Of a stretch of 64,000 nt of DNA, positions 55,946 through 64,000 are shown one piece after another. Source of the DNA: Palsa-504 sp963753195. GTDB taxonomy: Bacteria; Actinomycetota; Actinomycetes; Streptosporangiales; Streptosporangiaceae. The notes under the pieces are model-generated. The model ran no database searches and was not told where the DNA came from. It saw only the letters and a list, made by a program, of their open reading frames with translations. The translations under genes were made by a program, and so were the position numbers. Each line of letters opens with the position of its first letter. Within the stretch, counting starts at the first letter, position 1. Where the stretch lies: assembly GCA_963753195.1 (NCBI GenBank), contig CAVWBH010000007.1, positions 186,001 through 250,000 of the forward strand, in the 5' to 3' direction.

Positions 55946-57214
55946 TCACTCCGTGTCCTGGTCGGCCGTATGGCGCCAGAGCGCCGGGAAGTTCCCGGCG
56001 GCGAGTTCTTCGACGCGCCGAAGGCGCCACTCGATCGGTGACGTGCGCTGCGGCGGCGCGGCGCGGCGCAGGCTGGACAGCATGGCTCGGGCCCGCAGCA
56101 GCACCATCGGGGACCGAGAACTGGACTCGATGAGATCGTCCAGGGCGACCTGAAGGTAGTCGTTCCAGGACGGCAGGACCAGGACGGCCCGGACGGCCCC
56201 GTGGTCATCGGCTACCACGGCCACGTCCAGGTCACGCGGGGCCAGAGGCAGCAGGAGGCTCTCGATGGTGTCCAGCACCTGGACGGCGGTGGCCGGGTCG
56301 TTGACGGCCGGCGATAGGGCGCGCAAGCCGATGTCGGCGAGAAGCCGGAAGGCGAACATCGGGTCCTGGCCGAAGGTACGTTCCGGCCCGGTCACCAGTA
56401 CGCGGAGCACGGCTGCGTCGGTCAGACCGGCGCCGTGCAGGTCGGCGACGGGGGCGCCTTCTTGCAGCGTGTCACCGATGCGGGCCCGCATGACGATCAC
56501 GGCGGTGCCGGTAACGGCGGACAGCCGCCTCAGGTTGAGCTGCTGCAGGATGGCCTGCGGGTGCGGCCAGGTGACGGTTCGGCTGAACGGCGGGAGCGGC
56601 GGGGCGGGCGGCTTGTCGCCGGTACGGGGGCGGGGGTAGAGGTCGTCGACGGTGGTGCGGCCCTGGGCGGCGATGGCTGACAGGGCCGGGGCGAGCTGGA
56701 TGGAGGCGAAGGCCTTCACCACCATGGTGCGGATCAGGGCGAGGGTGACGAGCACCGTCACCACCTCGGCCACCGGCACGATGACCGAGACCTTCGGGTC
56801 GTTGGCGATGGCCAGCGCCGCGGTGACCGCGAACACCCACACGCCGATGACCAGGCCGAACGTGCGCCACACGATCGGGTCGTCGCGGAACAGGTTCAGC
56901 CGTGGCGACAGGCTGCCGAAGGCCCACTGCGATACCAGGAAAAGCAGCGTGAAGATGACGGTGGCCAGACCCAGAACGCCGAAGCCGACCGCGACGAGCG
57001 TCTCCGTCACCTGGGTACTGGCCACGCTGGCGAAAGCGGTGACCCGCGGCAGGAGCAGCCCGAGCCCCAGCCCGGCCACGGCGCACAGCAGCTGCAGCAG
57101 GGCGGCCCGCATCCGGCGGCGCGGCCGGGCGAGCCTGCCTACCACGATGGCGGACCGCCGGCTGCGGGACGGCACGGCCACAGCTCGACGCCGAGCAGCG
57201 CGATGAGCACGCAA
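55946..57214 (-). CDS. DUF2254 predicted membrane protein
   Basis: This 422-residue protein has four hydrophobic helices (about 40-160). A soluble domain follows with G-R-T-T-V-D-D-L-Y, A-F-R-L-L-A-D-I-G-L-R-A-L-S-P-A-V-N-D-P-x-T-A and A-L-D-D-L. The P-A-V-N-D-P-T-T-A-type block is the diagnostic part of DUF2254, which has no proven role. The TTG start has GGAAGG 9 nt away, just downstream of two mutually exclusive hairpins, so translation or leader transcription may be controlled. ATG 57112 would give a shorter form. Confidence 0.85.
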   Translation of the reverse strand: MRAHRAARRRAVAVPSRSRRSAIVVGRLARPRRRMRAALLQLLCAVAGLGLGLLLPRVTAFASVASTQVTETLVAVGFGVLGLATVIFTLLFLVSQWAFGSLSPRLNLFRDDPIVWRTFGLVIGVWVFAVTAALAIANDPKVSVIVPVAEVVTVLVTLALIRTMVVKAFASIQLAPALSAIAAQGRTTVDDLYPRPRTGDKPPAPPLPPFSRTVTWPHPQAILQQLNLRRLSAVTGTAVIVMRARIGDTLQEGAPVADLHGAGLTDAAVLRVLVTGPERTFGQDPMFAFRLLADIGLRALSPAVNDPATAVQVLDTIESLLLPLAPRDLDVAVVADDHGAVRAVLVLPSWNDYLQVALDDLIESSSRSPMVLLRARAMLSSLRRAAPPQRTSPIEWRLRRVEELAAGNFPALWRHTADQDTE

Positions 57215-57244
57215 CGACGCTAACCTTCCCGTGGGCGGGACGAC

Positions 57245-57293
57245 TCACCCATCGTGGGTGACACGGCACCGGCGTGGCCGCCGCCGTGTCACC
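57245..57293 (-). promoter_or_regulatory. two overlapping hairpins in front of the DUF2254 gene
   Basis: Hairpin 1 pairs 57245-57251 with 57255-57261 (TCACCCA/TGGGTGA). Hairpin 2 pairs 57257-57267 with 57283-57293 (GGTGACACGGC/GCCGTGTCACC). They share 57257-57261, so only one can form at a time, as in attenuator-type switches. The ribosome site lies about 15-20 nt downstream of the first hairpin. Confidence 0.5.
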
Positions 57294-57452
57294 CGATCGG
57301 GCGTCATGACAGTGACACCTCGATCAGGGAAGCTGACTGTGCGCCAGCCCGCGATTTGATGACGCAGTGGCGCCCGGCCATTGCAGCCCGGCGTCGGCCT
57401 GAGGCCGATCCGCCTGGGGGCAGCTCCGGGGGGGTGGGGTGTCCTGGGCCGT

Positions 57453-58160
57453 TCACCGGCCCGGGGCACCCAGGCTGGGGCGTTCGGTCTCGGTGCGGGC
57501 AAAGGACTTGTACGGCATGATCTCGCCGGGCTTGATCACGCCGTCTTCGATCGCACGGGCGAGGAGCGCGTCCTTGCTCGGCGCGGTCCGCCCGGTGGCC
57601 GCGTATTTGGCGCGCGCGCGGCTGATGTACTGCCGGACCGTGTTCTCGCTGATCCCCATGCGCCGCCCGACCGATGCTTTCGACATGCCCTGGAACCACA
57701 GCAGCAGCGCCTGCCGTTCCTGCTCCGACAGCGCCGGCCGGGCCGGGTGCTGGTCGGCGAGCATCGCTCTGGCCTGCGACCGGGTCATGTACGGCCGGTC
57801 GGCGGCCGCCGCCAGCACCGCCTCGACCAGATGGTCGCGGCCCTCGTCCTTGGACACGAAGGCGTGCGCGCCGTTGTCCAGCGTCTCCATCACAATCGCC
57901 GGATCGCTGTGCCCGGAGAAGGCCACCACCCGGTATCCGGCGGCCACCAGCTCGGGGATCCGCGTGGTGACGAGCTCGCCGGACAGCTCCAGGTCCAGGA
58001 TGACCACGTCGGGCAGTGGCACGGCGCGGAGCCCGGTCAGGTCGCGCGCGGTCTGTACCAGCCGCACGCGCTGGCCGGGATCGGACCGGATCCAGGATGC
58101 CACGCCCTCGGTGACGACCGGATGGTCTTCGATGATCGCCACCGTCACCGGCTGTTCCAT
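57453..58160 (-). CDS. NarL-like response regulator with GerE HTH
   Basis: The 235-residue protein begins V-A-I-I-E-D-H-P-V-V. Its receiver has V-V-I-L-D-L-E-L-S-G with phospho-Asp, and A-F-V-S-K-D the lysine switch. The C-terminal HTH (A-L-S-E-Q-E-R-Q-A-L, then G-I-S-E-N-T-V-R-Q-Y-I-S-R-A) is GerE-like. Its start overlaps the upstream membrane protein gene by 16 bp. It is the response part of a three-gene system at 57453-60465. Confidence 0.9.
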   Translation of the reverse strand: MEQPVTVAIIEDHPVVTEGVASWIRSDPGQRVRLVQTARDLTGLRAVPLPDVVILDLELSGELVTTRIPELVAAGYRVVAFSGHSDPAIVMETLDNGAHAFVSKDEGRDHLVEAVLAAAADRPYMTRSQARAMLADQHPARPALSEQERQALLLWFQGMSKASVGRRMGISENTVRQYISRARAKYAATGRTAPSKDALLARAIEDGVIKPGEIMPYKSFARTETERPSLGAPGR

Positions 58161-59248
58161 CGCGCCTCCGCCCAGAGCATGCCGCCGTCTTGCTGCTGTT
58201 CGATGACGACCCCCTCGCCGGCTGCGGGCAGCCGGACGACTGCGTCGGTATCGGCGACGAAGCTGACGGCGATCCCGGCGGCCACCGCCGCCAGGGTTAT
58301 CCGCGCCCGGCTGTGCGCGGCGGTCAGGATCGCGATGGCCGCGTCAGTGATCACCCGCCGGGCCGGGCCGGGTACCTGCGGCAGCGGGCCGACCGTCTCG
58401 ATGTCCACGGCCACCCCGCGCCGCTCGGCCACGTCGGCACTCGCATACAGTTCGTGCACCAGCGATCCGGGCACCTCATCGCCCTCGGCCAGCAGCCGGC
58501 GCAGCCGGGCCGCCTGCACCGCGCACCTGATGCGCACCTGCTCGTCGCCCGGGTCAGCCGTCCCCGCCGCCAGCTCGGCGACCAGCGGGACGGCGCTTTC
58601 CTGCAGGGCCAGCCAGCGAGCGTGCCGGGCGGCCCGGATGATCTCCGTGGTGACGGCCCGCTCGCGCGCGGCGTGCTCACTCTGCGCCGCCGCGGCGGCC
58701 TGGCCGGCGGCGGCATCCAGCGTCCTGACCCCGGCCGCGACGGCCACCTGGGCACCGGTCGACCAGGCCAGCACGGCGAGGAACCCGGCCAGGTCGCTGC
58801 GGTCCAGTCCGCTCCACACCAGGACGCCCAGGGTGGCCAGGGCCTCGGCGGCGAGGAACCACGCGAGCTCGGCGAACGGGCGGCGGAGCAGCACGAGCAC
58901 GCCAATCCAGCCGGCACTTCCCCACGCCCAGTTGACCGCCAGCGTCTGGCCCGCCGGGCTGGCCGCGGCCGCGGCCGTGCTGGCCGCCAGCGCGATCACG
59001 GCCAGCGCCCAGGCCGGGCGCCAGCCGGGCGCTCCGCGCAGCACCAGCACCGACCCAGCGGTGATGGCCAGCGCCATGACCAGCCACATGGCGCACTGGA
59101 AGGCGAACGAGCCGTAGGCCGACCGATTGTGCAGGAGCTGCCCGCCGGCCCCGCCGAGATGCCACCCCGCGACCAGGAAGACCACGGCGATGGTGAAGGC
59201 GCGCTGATAGCGGCCGGACATCGTCGCCATCGGCAACACAGCGTTCAT
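58145..59248 (-). CDS. membrane protein with degenerate kinase-like C-terminal domain
   Basis: The 367-residue protein has six hydrophobic segments (15-185). A helical linker and a C-terminal domain follow the layout of DesK-type kinases, but the N-box Asn and the D-x-G-x-G box are missing (V-I-T-D-A-A-I-A-I-L-T-A-A-H and F-V-A-D-T-D-A-V). No phospho-His motif is seen. It is probably a pseudokinase partner of the active kinase encoded just upstream (ATGA overlap at 59245-59248), with a sensory or regulatory role. Confidence 0.7.
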   Translation of the reverse strand: MNAVLPMATMSGRYQRAFTIAVVFLVAGWHLGGAGGQLLHNRSAYGSFAFQCAMWLVMALAITAGSVLVLRGAPGWRPAWALAVIALAASTAAAAASPAGQTLAVNWAWGSAGWIGVLVLLRRPFAELAWFLAAEALATLGVLVWSGLDRSDLAGFLAVLAWSTGAQVAVAAGVRTLDAAAGQAAAAAQSEHAARERAVTTEIIRAARHARWLALQESAVPLVAELAAGTADPGDEQVRIRCAVQAARLRRLLAEGDEVPGSLVHELYASADVAERRGVAVDIETVGPLPQVPGPARRVITDAAIAILTAAHSRARITLAAVAAGIAVSFVADTDAVVRLPAAGEGVVIEQQQDGGMLWAEARWNSR

Positions 59249-60465
59249 GCCGGCCAGCTTACGGTGACGGTCGTGCCCGCGCCGGGACGACTGGCGATCG
59301 CAGCCCAGCCGCCGGCCGCCAGCATCCGTCCGGTGATCGACTCGCGGATGCCCCGGCGGGAGGGCGGGGTGGCCGCCGGATCGAACCCGCGGCCGTGGTC
59401 AGTTATTTTGACAATCGCCCAGCCCGCACCGCCGGTGACGGTCACTTCCGCCTGGCCGGTTCCGGCGTGCCGCGCGACGTTGCGCAGCGCCTCGTCGACG
59501 CAGGCGACGACCTGTTCCGCGACCGGAGACGGCAGCGTGACCGGGACCAGCTTCAGCCGCACGGCCAGATCATCGGTGCTGGCCGCGGCCCGCTCCAGCT
59601 TCGGCCTCAGGTCAGTCAGCGGCGCCAGCCCGCCCGGCACGGCCGGGGCGCCCGCGAGCCCTTGCAGCACGCGCTGGTCCCGGGCCGCCTGCGCGGTCAG
59701 CGCCGGGGACGGTTCGGCAAAGGCGCCGGCCGCCACCATGGTCAGGGTCGACAGCACCGTGTCGTGCAGCTGGCGGTGCTGCTCTCGCTCGTCAGCGCGC
59801 CGCGCCTCCTCGGCCCGGATCTGCTGCTCGGTCTCCAGGCCGGCGGCGACGATCGCGTCCGCTTGCCGGGCGCCCCCGCGGATCACCGCCACCAGCCCGG
59901 CGGCGACGATCGTCTCCACCACCAGCAGCCAGGCATCGGCCAGGTGGCCAGTGCCGAGCCCGTAGGCGATAACCACGATCGCGGCCCCGAGCAGCCCGAG
60001 CCACGGCCGCAGCGCGATCTGCAGAATGTAGACCGACGTGCAGGCCAGCGGGAGCATCCAGGTCGTGTTGTCCATGATCAGCACGCCCGGGACCAGGTGC
60101 TGCTGCGCCAGCGCAAGCACCGAGATAACCGCGGCGTCGGCCAGTACCACGGCCGACGCCAACCCGGACCGCCGGACCCGCCAGGCGAAGAAGGCGGACC
60201 ACACGCACAGCGCAGTCAGCAGCGCGCCCAGCCACCAGCCGGAGATCTGCTCCGTGGCCGCCAGGACGGCTACCGCGGTGAACAAGACGGCGCCGCCGAG
60301 GCGCAGGGCGATCGCATACCAGCCGGCCAGCCGGTGCAGGGCCTGGTCGGATGGCCCGGCCAGCCGCGAGCGGCGGGCCCGCCCGCGGCGGCCCGCGGGG
60401 GGCTGGACCTGTCCCCCGAGGGGATCAGCGGCCGGCTCCACCGGACCAGTATGCGGCAGGACCAC
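59245..60465 (-). CDS. DesK-like sensor histidine kinase
   Basis: This 406-residue kinase has five or six membrane helices (50-195). The phospho-His lies in H-R-Q-L-H-D-T-V-L-S-T-L. The HATPase N-box reads V-D-E-A-L-R-N-V-A-R-H and the G-box D-H-G-R-G-F-D-P. It is followed directly by the pseudokinase gene with ATGA overlap. The N-terminal 40 residues are Pro/Gly/Arg-rich. GTG 60465 is used, and GTG eight codons later is possible. It responds to an unknown envelope signal. Confidence 0.88.
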   Translation of the reverse strand: MVLPHTGPVEPAADPLGGQVQPPAGRRGRARRSRLAGPSDQALHRLAGWYAIALRLGGAVLFTAVAVLAATEQISGWWLGALLTALCVWSAFFAWRVRRSGLASAVVLADAAVISVLALAQQHLVPGVLIMDNTTWMLPLACTSVYILQIALRPWLGLLGAAIVVIAYGLGTGHLADAWLLVVETIVAAGLVAVIRGGARQADAIVAAGLETEQQIRAEEARRADEREQHRQLHDTVLSTLTMVAAGAFAEPSPALTAQAARDQRVLQGLAGAPAVPGGLAPLTDLRPKLERAAASTDDLAVRLKLVPVTLPSPVAEQVVACVDEALRNVARHAGTGQAEVTVTGGAGWAIVKITDHGRGFDPAATPPSRRGIRESITGRMLAAGGWAAIASRPGAGTTVTVSWPA

Positions 60466-60550
60466 GACGCCGGGAATGGTGCCGGTACAACATTCGGGCC
60501 GGGCCGAACGACCTGCGGTTTCCCAGGTGAGCGGCGGTCGACCGCCTGGC

Positions 60551-60619
60551 CGGGTCAGGGCCCGGTGACCTGGCGGGTCAGGGCCTGGTGACCTGGCGGG
60601 TCAGGGCCTGGTGACCTGG
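60551..60619. repeat. three 23-bp tandem repeats spanning the phosphoesterase stop codon
   Basis: Units 60551-60573, 60574-60596 and 60597-60619 (C-G-G-G-T-C-A-G-G-G-C-C start) are identical except for one base in the first. The stop codon of the phosphoesterase (TCA on plus, 60601-60603) is in the third unit. Confidence 0.95.
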
Positions 60620-62103
60620 CCCCAGGCGGCGGGCAGCCGCCGGGACAGCCATTGCTGAGCGGCGGCGGGGGTAGCCGGGACCTCGCGCGGGTCGACACCG
60701 AACAGCCGGGCCGCGTTCCGCAGCGTCCACCAGGCCAGCTGGGACAGCTCGCCGGCGCCGGCACTGGCCCACTTGTTCGCGAGCAGCCAGGCATCAGGGG
60801 TATCGCCCCGCGCCGCCGCGCGCTGCTGCTCGGTCGGCGGCTGGTAATGGTAGGCGGGGACGGTCAGGTCGATGCGTTCGGCACGGGGCGCGGACCGGTT
60901 GAAGGCGGGCAGCAGCAGCGGCGCGGCGGCGTCCCGGCGGCTCAGCGCTGGTCCCAGGTCGAACCGCTCACGCAGCGTGCGCAGCACCGAGCAGGTGTGG
61001 AAGTCCTGGTTGATGACCGTGCCGCGCTCGGTGTAGGGCGAAATCACCAGGGCCGGCACCCGCAGCCCGAACCGGTCGAAGCCGAAGCCCTGCTCACCAG
61101 GGTGATCGTCAGGTACCGGGGCAGCCGGCGGGGGCACATGGTCGTAGCAGCCGCCGTGCTCGTCGAACAGCACGATCAGTGCGGTCTGCGGCCACTGCGG
61201 CGAGTCGCGGACGGCCCGGAACACCCGGGCCAGGAACTGCTCCCCGGCCCGGATGTCGGTCGGCGGATGGTAGTCGTCCAGGGGCGGGAAGAGCATGTTC
61301 GGCTCGAGCCAGGAGTAGGCCGGCAGCCGCCCGGCCGCCGCGTCGGTGAAGAACTGGGGGCGCGAGGCCGAATGGCTGCGCCACATGTCAATATGCCGCA
61401 GGCCGGCCAGGTTGATCGCGCAGTCCGGTACCACCTGGGTGGTGTCGAAGTAAACGCGCCAGTCGATTCCCTTGGCGGTGAGCAGGCCGAAGAGGTTCGG
61501 CATCTCCTGGTCCCAGGCGTAGGAGACGATGCTCTCGTTGTCGAGCTTCCCGAGGCTGGTCCCGCCGTGGTAGAAGGACCGGTTCGGGAAGGTGCACGTC
61601 GGGACCTCGCAGAACCATCTGGTGAACACCGCGAATTCGGCCGCCAGGCGGTTGATCACCGGGGCGGTCTGGGGGGTGAACATGCCGCCGATGGCCAGCA
61701 TCTCCGCGTCGGTGGGCGCCCGGCCCTTCTCCCAGCAGAAGTTCGCGTAGTAATCCGCGGCGAACCCATCCATGGTGGGCACGCCGGTCGCCGCCGGGAC
61801 GTTGAAGGGCGGCTGCATCGGATCAGGAAACAGCGGATAAGGGGACTTGCCGGCGTTCGCGGCCGGGAGATAGTCACCCCACAGCTGCACGTTGACATTG
61901 CCGTAACCCTCGCCGGGATCCGGGTCCGGGTCGCAGAAACCGGTGGCCGGATGGACTGGCACCGCTCCCCCGGGATAACGCAGCACGACCTCGCGATCTC
62001 GGATGCCGTCCTCCGCCCCGATATGCGGCAGGTGACCGAGCAGGGAATCGAACGAGCGATTCTCGAACATCACGACGACCCAGTTGCTGATCCGCTCCAG
62101 CAT
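60601..62103 (-). CDS. phospholipase C / acid phosphatase-like phosphoesterase
   Basis: This 500-residue phosphoesterase (PF04185-like) has the N-terminal metal motif V-V-V-M-F-E-N-R-S-F-D. F-P-N-R-S-F-Y-H-G-G-T and the C-terminal D-E-H-G-G-C-Y-D-H-V-P-P-P complete the metal sites. Most bacterial members carry a Tat signal, but this one starts directly at M-L-E-R-I-S-N-W and has none, so it may be cytoplasmic or exported another way. Its substrate could be a phospholipid or phosphomonoester. ATG 62103 has a GGGGGGT ribosome site. It is divergent from the SulP genes. Confidence 0.88.
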   Translation of the reverse strand: MLERISNWVVVMFENRSFDSLLGHLPHIGAEDGIRDREVVLRYPGGAVPVHPATGFCDPDPDPGEGYGNVNVQLWGDYLPAANAGKSPYPLFPDPMQPPFNVPAATGVPTMDGFAADYYANFCWEKGRAPTDAEMLAIGGMFTPQTAPVINRLAAEFAVFTRWFCEVPTCTFPNRSFYHGGTSLGKLDNESIVSYAWDQEMPNLFGLLTAKGIDWRVYFDTTQVVPDCAINLAGLRHIDMWRSHSASRPQFFTDAAAGRLPAYSWLEPNMLFPPLDDYHPPTDIRAGEQFLARVFRAVRDSPQWPQTALIVLFDEHGGCYDHVPPPAAPVPDDHPGEQGFGFDRFGLRVPALVISPYTERGTVINQDFHTCSVLRTLRERFDLGPALSRRDAAAPLLLPAFNRSAPRAERIDLTVPAYHYQPPTEQQRAAARGDTPDAWLLANKWASAGAGELSQLAWWTLRNAARLFGVDPREVPATPAAAQQWLSRRLPAAWGQVTRP

Positions 62104-62162
62104 CGCACCCCCCGTAGCGACACCCGCGCAATGATTTACTGAGCGTAGCCGAATGCGCTCTG

Positions 62163-62294
62163 ATGGCCACCGTCGGTAAGTCATTGCTGGCCGCAGGTAT
62201 CACGCTGGAGCAGATCACCGCCAGGCCCGGCCGCCGCGACCAGCCCGCGTGCGTGCTGTTGCGGTATCAAGGACGGGAGGTGACTAATGCCTGA
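62163..62294 (+). CDS. small ORF overlapping the SulP gene start, 43 aa
   Basis: The frame reads M-A-T-V-G-K-S-L-L-A-A-G-I-T-L-E-Q-I and then C-V-L-L-R-Y-Q-G-R-E-V. It ends 5 bp inside the SulP coding region (ATG at 62287), giving an 8-bp overlap. The SulP ribosome site lies within its last codons. It may be a leader or coupling peptide, or a chance frame. The ribosome site of this ORF itself is weak. Confidence 0.4.
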   Translation: MATVGKSLLAAGITLEQITARPGRRDQPACVLLRYQGREVTNA

Positions 62295-64000
62295 TTCGCC
62301 GGGGCGCCGCTGGCCGGGCTGGCTGCGGGCGCTGCCCGTTCTGCGGGGCGTGCTGCCCGTCGGGCGCGCCCAGCTGCCCGTCGACCTGCTCGCCGGAATC
62401 ACGCTCGCCGCGCTGGGCGCCCCGGAGGTCCTCGGATACGCCAAGATCGCCGGGATGCCGCTGGTCACTGGCTTGTACACGATGCTCCTGCCGATGGCGG
62501 CGTTCGCGATCCTCGGCTCCTCCCGGCATCTGGTCGTCGCCGCGGATTCCGCGACCGCCGCCATCCTCGCCGCGGCGCTCACCGGCCTGGCGGCGGCGGG
62601 ATCGGAGCGATACGTCAGGCTGGCCGGGCTAGCCGCCCTGCTGGCCGGAGGGATGCTGCTGGCGGCCCGGGCGGCGCGGCTCAGTTTCCTGGCCAATTTC
62701 CTCTCCCGCACCGTCCTGGTCGGGTTCCTGGCCGGCGTCGGCATCCAGGTGGCGGCCGGGCAGCTGCCGGCCATGCTCGGGGTGACCGCCTCGGGCACGC
62801 AGACCGTGCCCAGGCTGCTGGGCACGCTGCGCGCGCTCCCGCACGCGCAGCTGGCCGACGTGGCGGTGTCGGCCGGCGTCATCGTGATCATCCTGGCGGG
62901 CCGCCGGATCAGCCGCCGGTTCCCGGGCCCCCTGCTGGCCGTGACCGCGGCCATCATCGTGAGCCGGGCCGCGGACCTCGCGGCCCACGGCATGGCCGTG
63001 GTCGGCCCGGTCCCGCGCGGGCTGCCGAACCTGGCCCTGCCGGCCTTCGGGCTGCAGGCGGCCGCCGCGCTGGTCGGCCCCGCCGCGTCGATGTTCGTCG
63101 TCATCATGGCCCAGAGCGCGGCCACCTCCCGGGCCTACGCCGCGAAGTACGAGGAGGAAGACTTCAGCGAGGCCACCGACCTGGTCGGCCTGGGCGCGGC
63201 CAATGCCGCGGCCGCGTTCACCGGCACGTTCGTGGTCAACGGAAGCCCGACCAAGGCGCAGATCGTCGACCAGGCGGGCGGGCGCAGCCAGGTCACCCAG
63301 CTCAGCGCCTCGGCCGTGATCCTCGTCGTCCTCTTGCTGCTGACCGGGCCGCTGGCGTACCTGCCGACTGCCGCCCTGGCCTCCGTGGTCTTCCTGATCG
63401 TCATCCAGCTCATCGACGTCAAGGAGATGCGGCGGATCCGGCACCTGACCTGGCACGAGTTCACCGTGGCCCTGATCACCATGGGCGCGGTGGTCGTCCT
63501 GGGCGTCGAGGACGGCATCATCCTCGCCGTGGTCGCCTCCATCATCAACCACCTGCGTCACAGCTACAGCCCGCTGGACAGCGTCCTGGTGAGGTCATCA
63601 CTCGGGCATCTGGCGCCTATCCCGGTAGCACCCGGCCTCCGCACCGAGGAAGGACTGGTGATCTACCGGTTCGGCACGAGCCTGTACTTCGCCAACGCGA
63701 CCAAGCTCATGGAGGACGTCGGGGCGCTAGTCGGCCACGGCGGCCCGCTGCGCTGGTTCGTCCTGGACTGCGCGGCCATCGAAGACGTCGACTACACGGC
63801 ATCCTCGGTCCTGACCAAAGTCGTTGAGTACCTGCACCGGCGACAGGTGCGAATCGGGGTCAGCTCCGTCCTCGACCCGGTGCGGCAGCAGTTCGACCGT
63901 TACGGCATCAGCAAGGCCCTGGCTCCTGACGCGTGGTACGACAGTGCCGGCGAGGCCTTCGCGGCCTTCCAGGCGGCGGGGAAAGCCGTCGATGACGGGA
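62287..64000 (+). CDS. SulP-family anion transporter, C-terminal end outside window
   Basis: 571 codons are visible and the frame is still open at the window edge. The transporter core has about 12 hydrophobic segments (30-430) with G-Y-A-K-I-A-G-M-P-L-V-T-G-L-Y near the start and V-N-G-S-P-T-K-A in the half-way block. A C-terminal STAS domain begins near V-I-Y-R-F-G-T-S-L-Y-F-A-N-A and D-C-A-A-I-E-D-V-D. SulP proteins carry sulfate, bicarbonate or other anions. ATG 62287 has GGGAGG at good spacing. Confidence 0.93.
   Translation, partial: MPDSPGRRWPGWLRALPVLRGVLPVGRAQLPVDLLAGITLAALGAPEVLGYAKIAGMPLVTGLYTMLLPMAAFAILGSSRHLVVAADSATAAILAAALTGLAAAGSERYVRLAGLAALLAGGMLLAARAARLSFLANFLSRTVLVGFLAGVGIQVAAGQLPAMLGVTASGTQTVPRLLGTLRALPHAQLADVAVSAGVIVIILAGRRISRRFPGPLLAVTAAIIVSRAADLAAHGMAVVGPVPRGLPNLALPAFGLQAAAALVGPAASMFVVIMAQSAATSRAYAAKYEEEDFSEATDLVGLGAANAAAAFTGTFVVNGSPTKAQIVDQAGGRSQVTQLSASAVILVVLLLLTGPLAYLPTAALASVVFLIVIQLIDVKEMRRIRHLTWHEFTVALITMGAVVVLGVEDGIILAVVASIINHLRHSYSPLDSVLVRSSLGHLAPIPVAPGLRTEEGLVIYRFGTSLYFANATKLMEDVGALVGHGGPLRWFVLDCAAIEDVDYTASSVLTKVVEYLHRRQVRIGVSSVLDPVRQQFDRYGISKALAPDAWYDSAGEAFAAFQAAGKAVDDG

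Overview
The window is very GC-rich (roughly 70% or more by eye). It has dense genes, many GTG/TTG starts, ATGA/GTGA/TGATG gene overlaps and actinomycete-type families: a F420-type LLM oxidoreductase, DesK-like kinases with LuxR-type regulators, DUF427, DUF2254 and PPK2. This points to a chromosomal segment of a soil-type filamentous actinobacterium. Order or genus cannot be fixed from the sequence alone. No rRNA, tRNA, CRISPR array, transposase or integrase was seen. Many of the short repeats are tandem duplications at gene ends.

Layout. 1-0.75 kb: end of an L,D-transpeptidase gene and a cold-shock gene, convergent on a strong terminator. 0.75-11.2 kb: a sugar or glycoconjugate locus with a DUF2064 transferase, a repeat protein, a GT2 transferase, a dTDP-sugar-type epimerase, a two-component system, a methyltransferase, a membrane GT87-like transferase, and a sulfite-oxidase-like Mo enzyme split into a membrane part and a Tat-exported part. 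11.3-17 kb: a MoxR/VWA pair, a Fcy1-type cytosine deaminase, a frameshifted gene, YbaK and a secreted S53 peptidase. 17.1-20.4 kb: a drug-type ABC exporter divergent from two TetR genes across a double operator. 20.4-37 kb: lgt, ftsH, alcohol dehydrogenase, VOC/AraC pair, STAS protein, acs, DUF427, SixA, MaoC, LysM/lysozyme-like protein, mtnA, frnE and hypotheticals.

38-44.4 kb: a tightly overlapped operon of an NADPH:ferredoxin-type flavoprotein, a full-length pyruvate:ferredoxin oxidoreductase and a dihydroorotate-dehydrogenase-like protein, behind a G-run-rich divergent promoter. It suggests ferredoxin-linked pyruvate metabolism when oxygen is low. 45-47.7 kb: PPK2 and a Baeyer-Villiger-type monooxygenase. 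47.7-52.3 kb: an esterase, ATP-grasp and glutamate-cysteine-ligase-like cassette. Its 3' end is duplicated (91 bp, 87 identical) around a toxin-antitoxin pair, which looks like an insertion scar. 52.4-60.5 kb: small membrane and secreted proteins, two LuxR-type two-component systems (one with a degenerate second kinase), an FHA protein and a DUF2254 protein. 60.6-64 kb: a phospholipase-C-like phosphoesterase divergent from a SulP transporter cut by the window edge.

The most striking pattern not explained by the genes is that at least six genes have their stop codon inside a short perfect or near-perfect tandem repeat (14-31 bp units, 2-5 copies). Further repeats duplicate a start site or expand protein linkers. 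All functional calls rest on motif recognition by eye; no database search was run.
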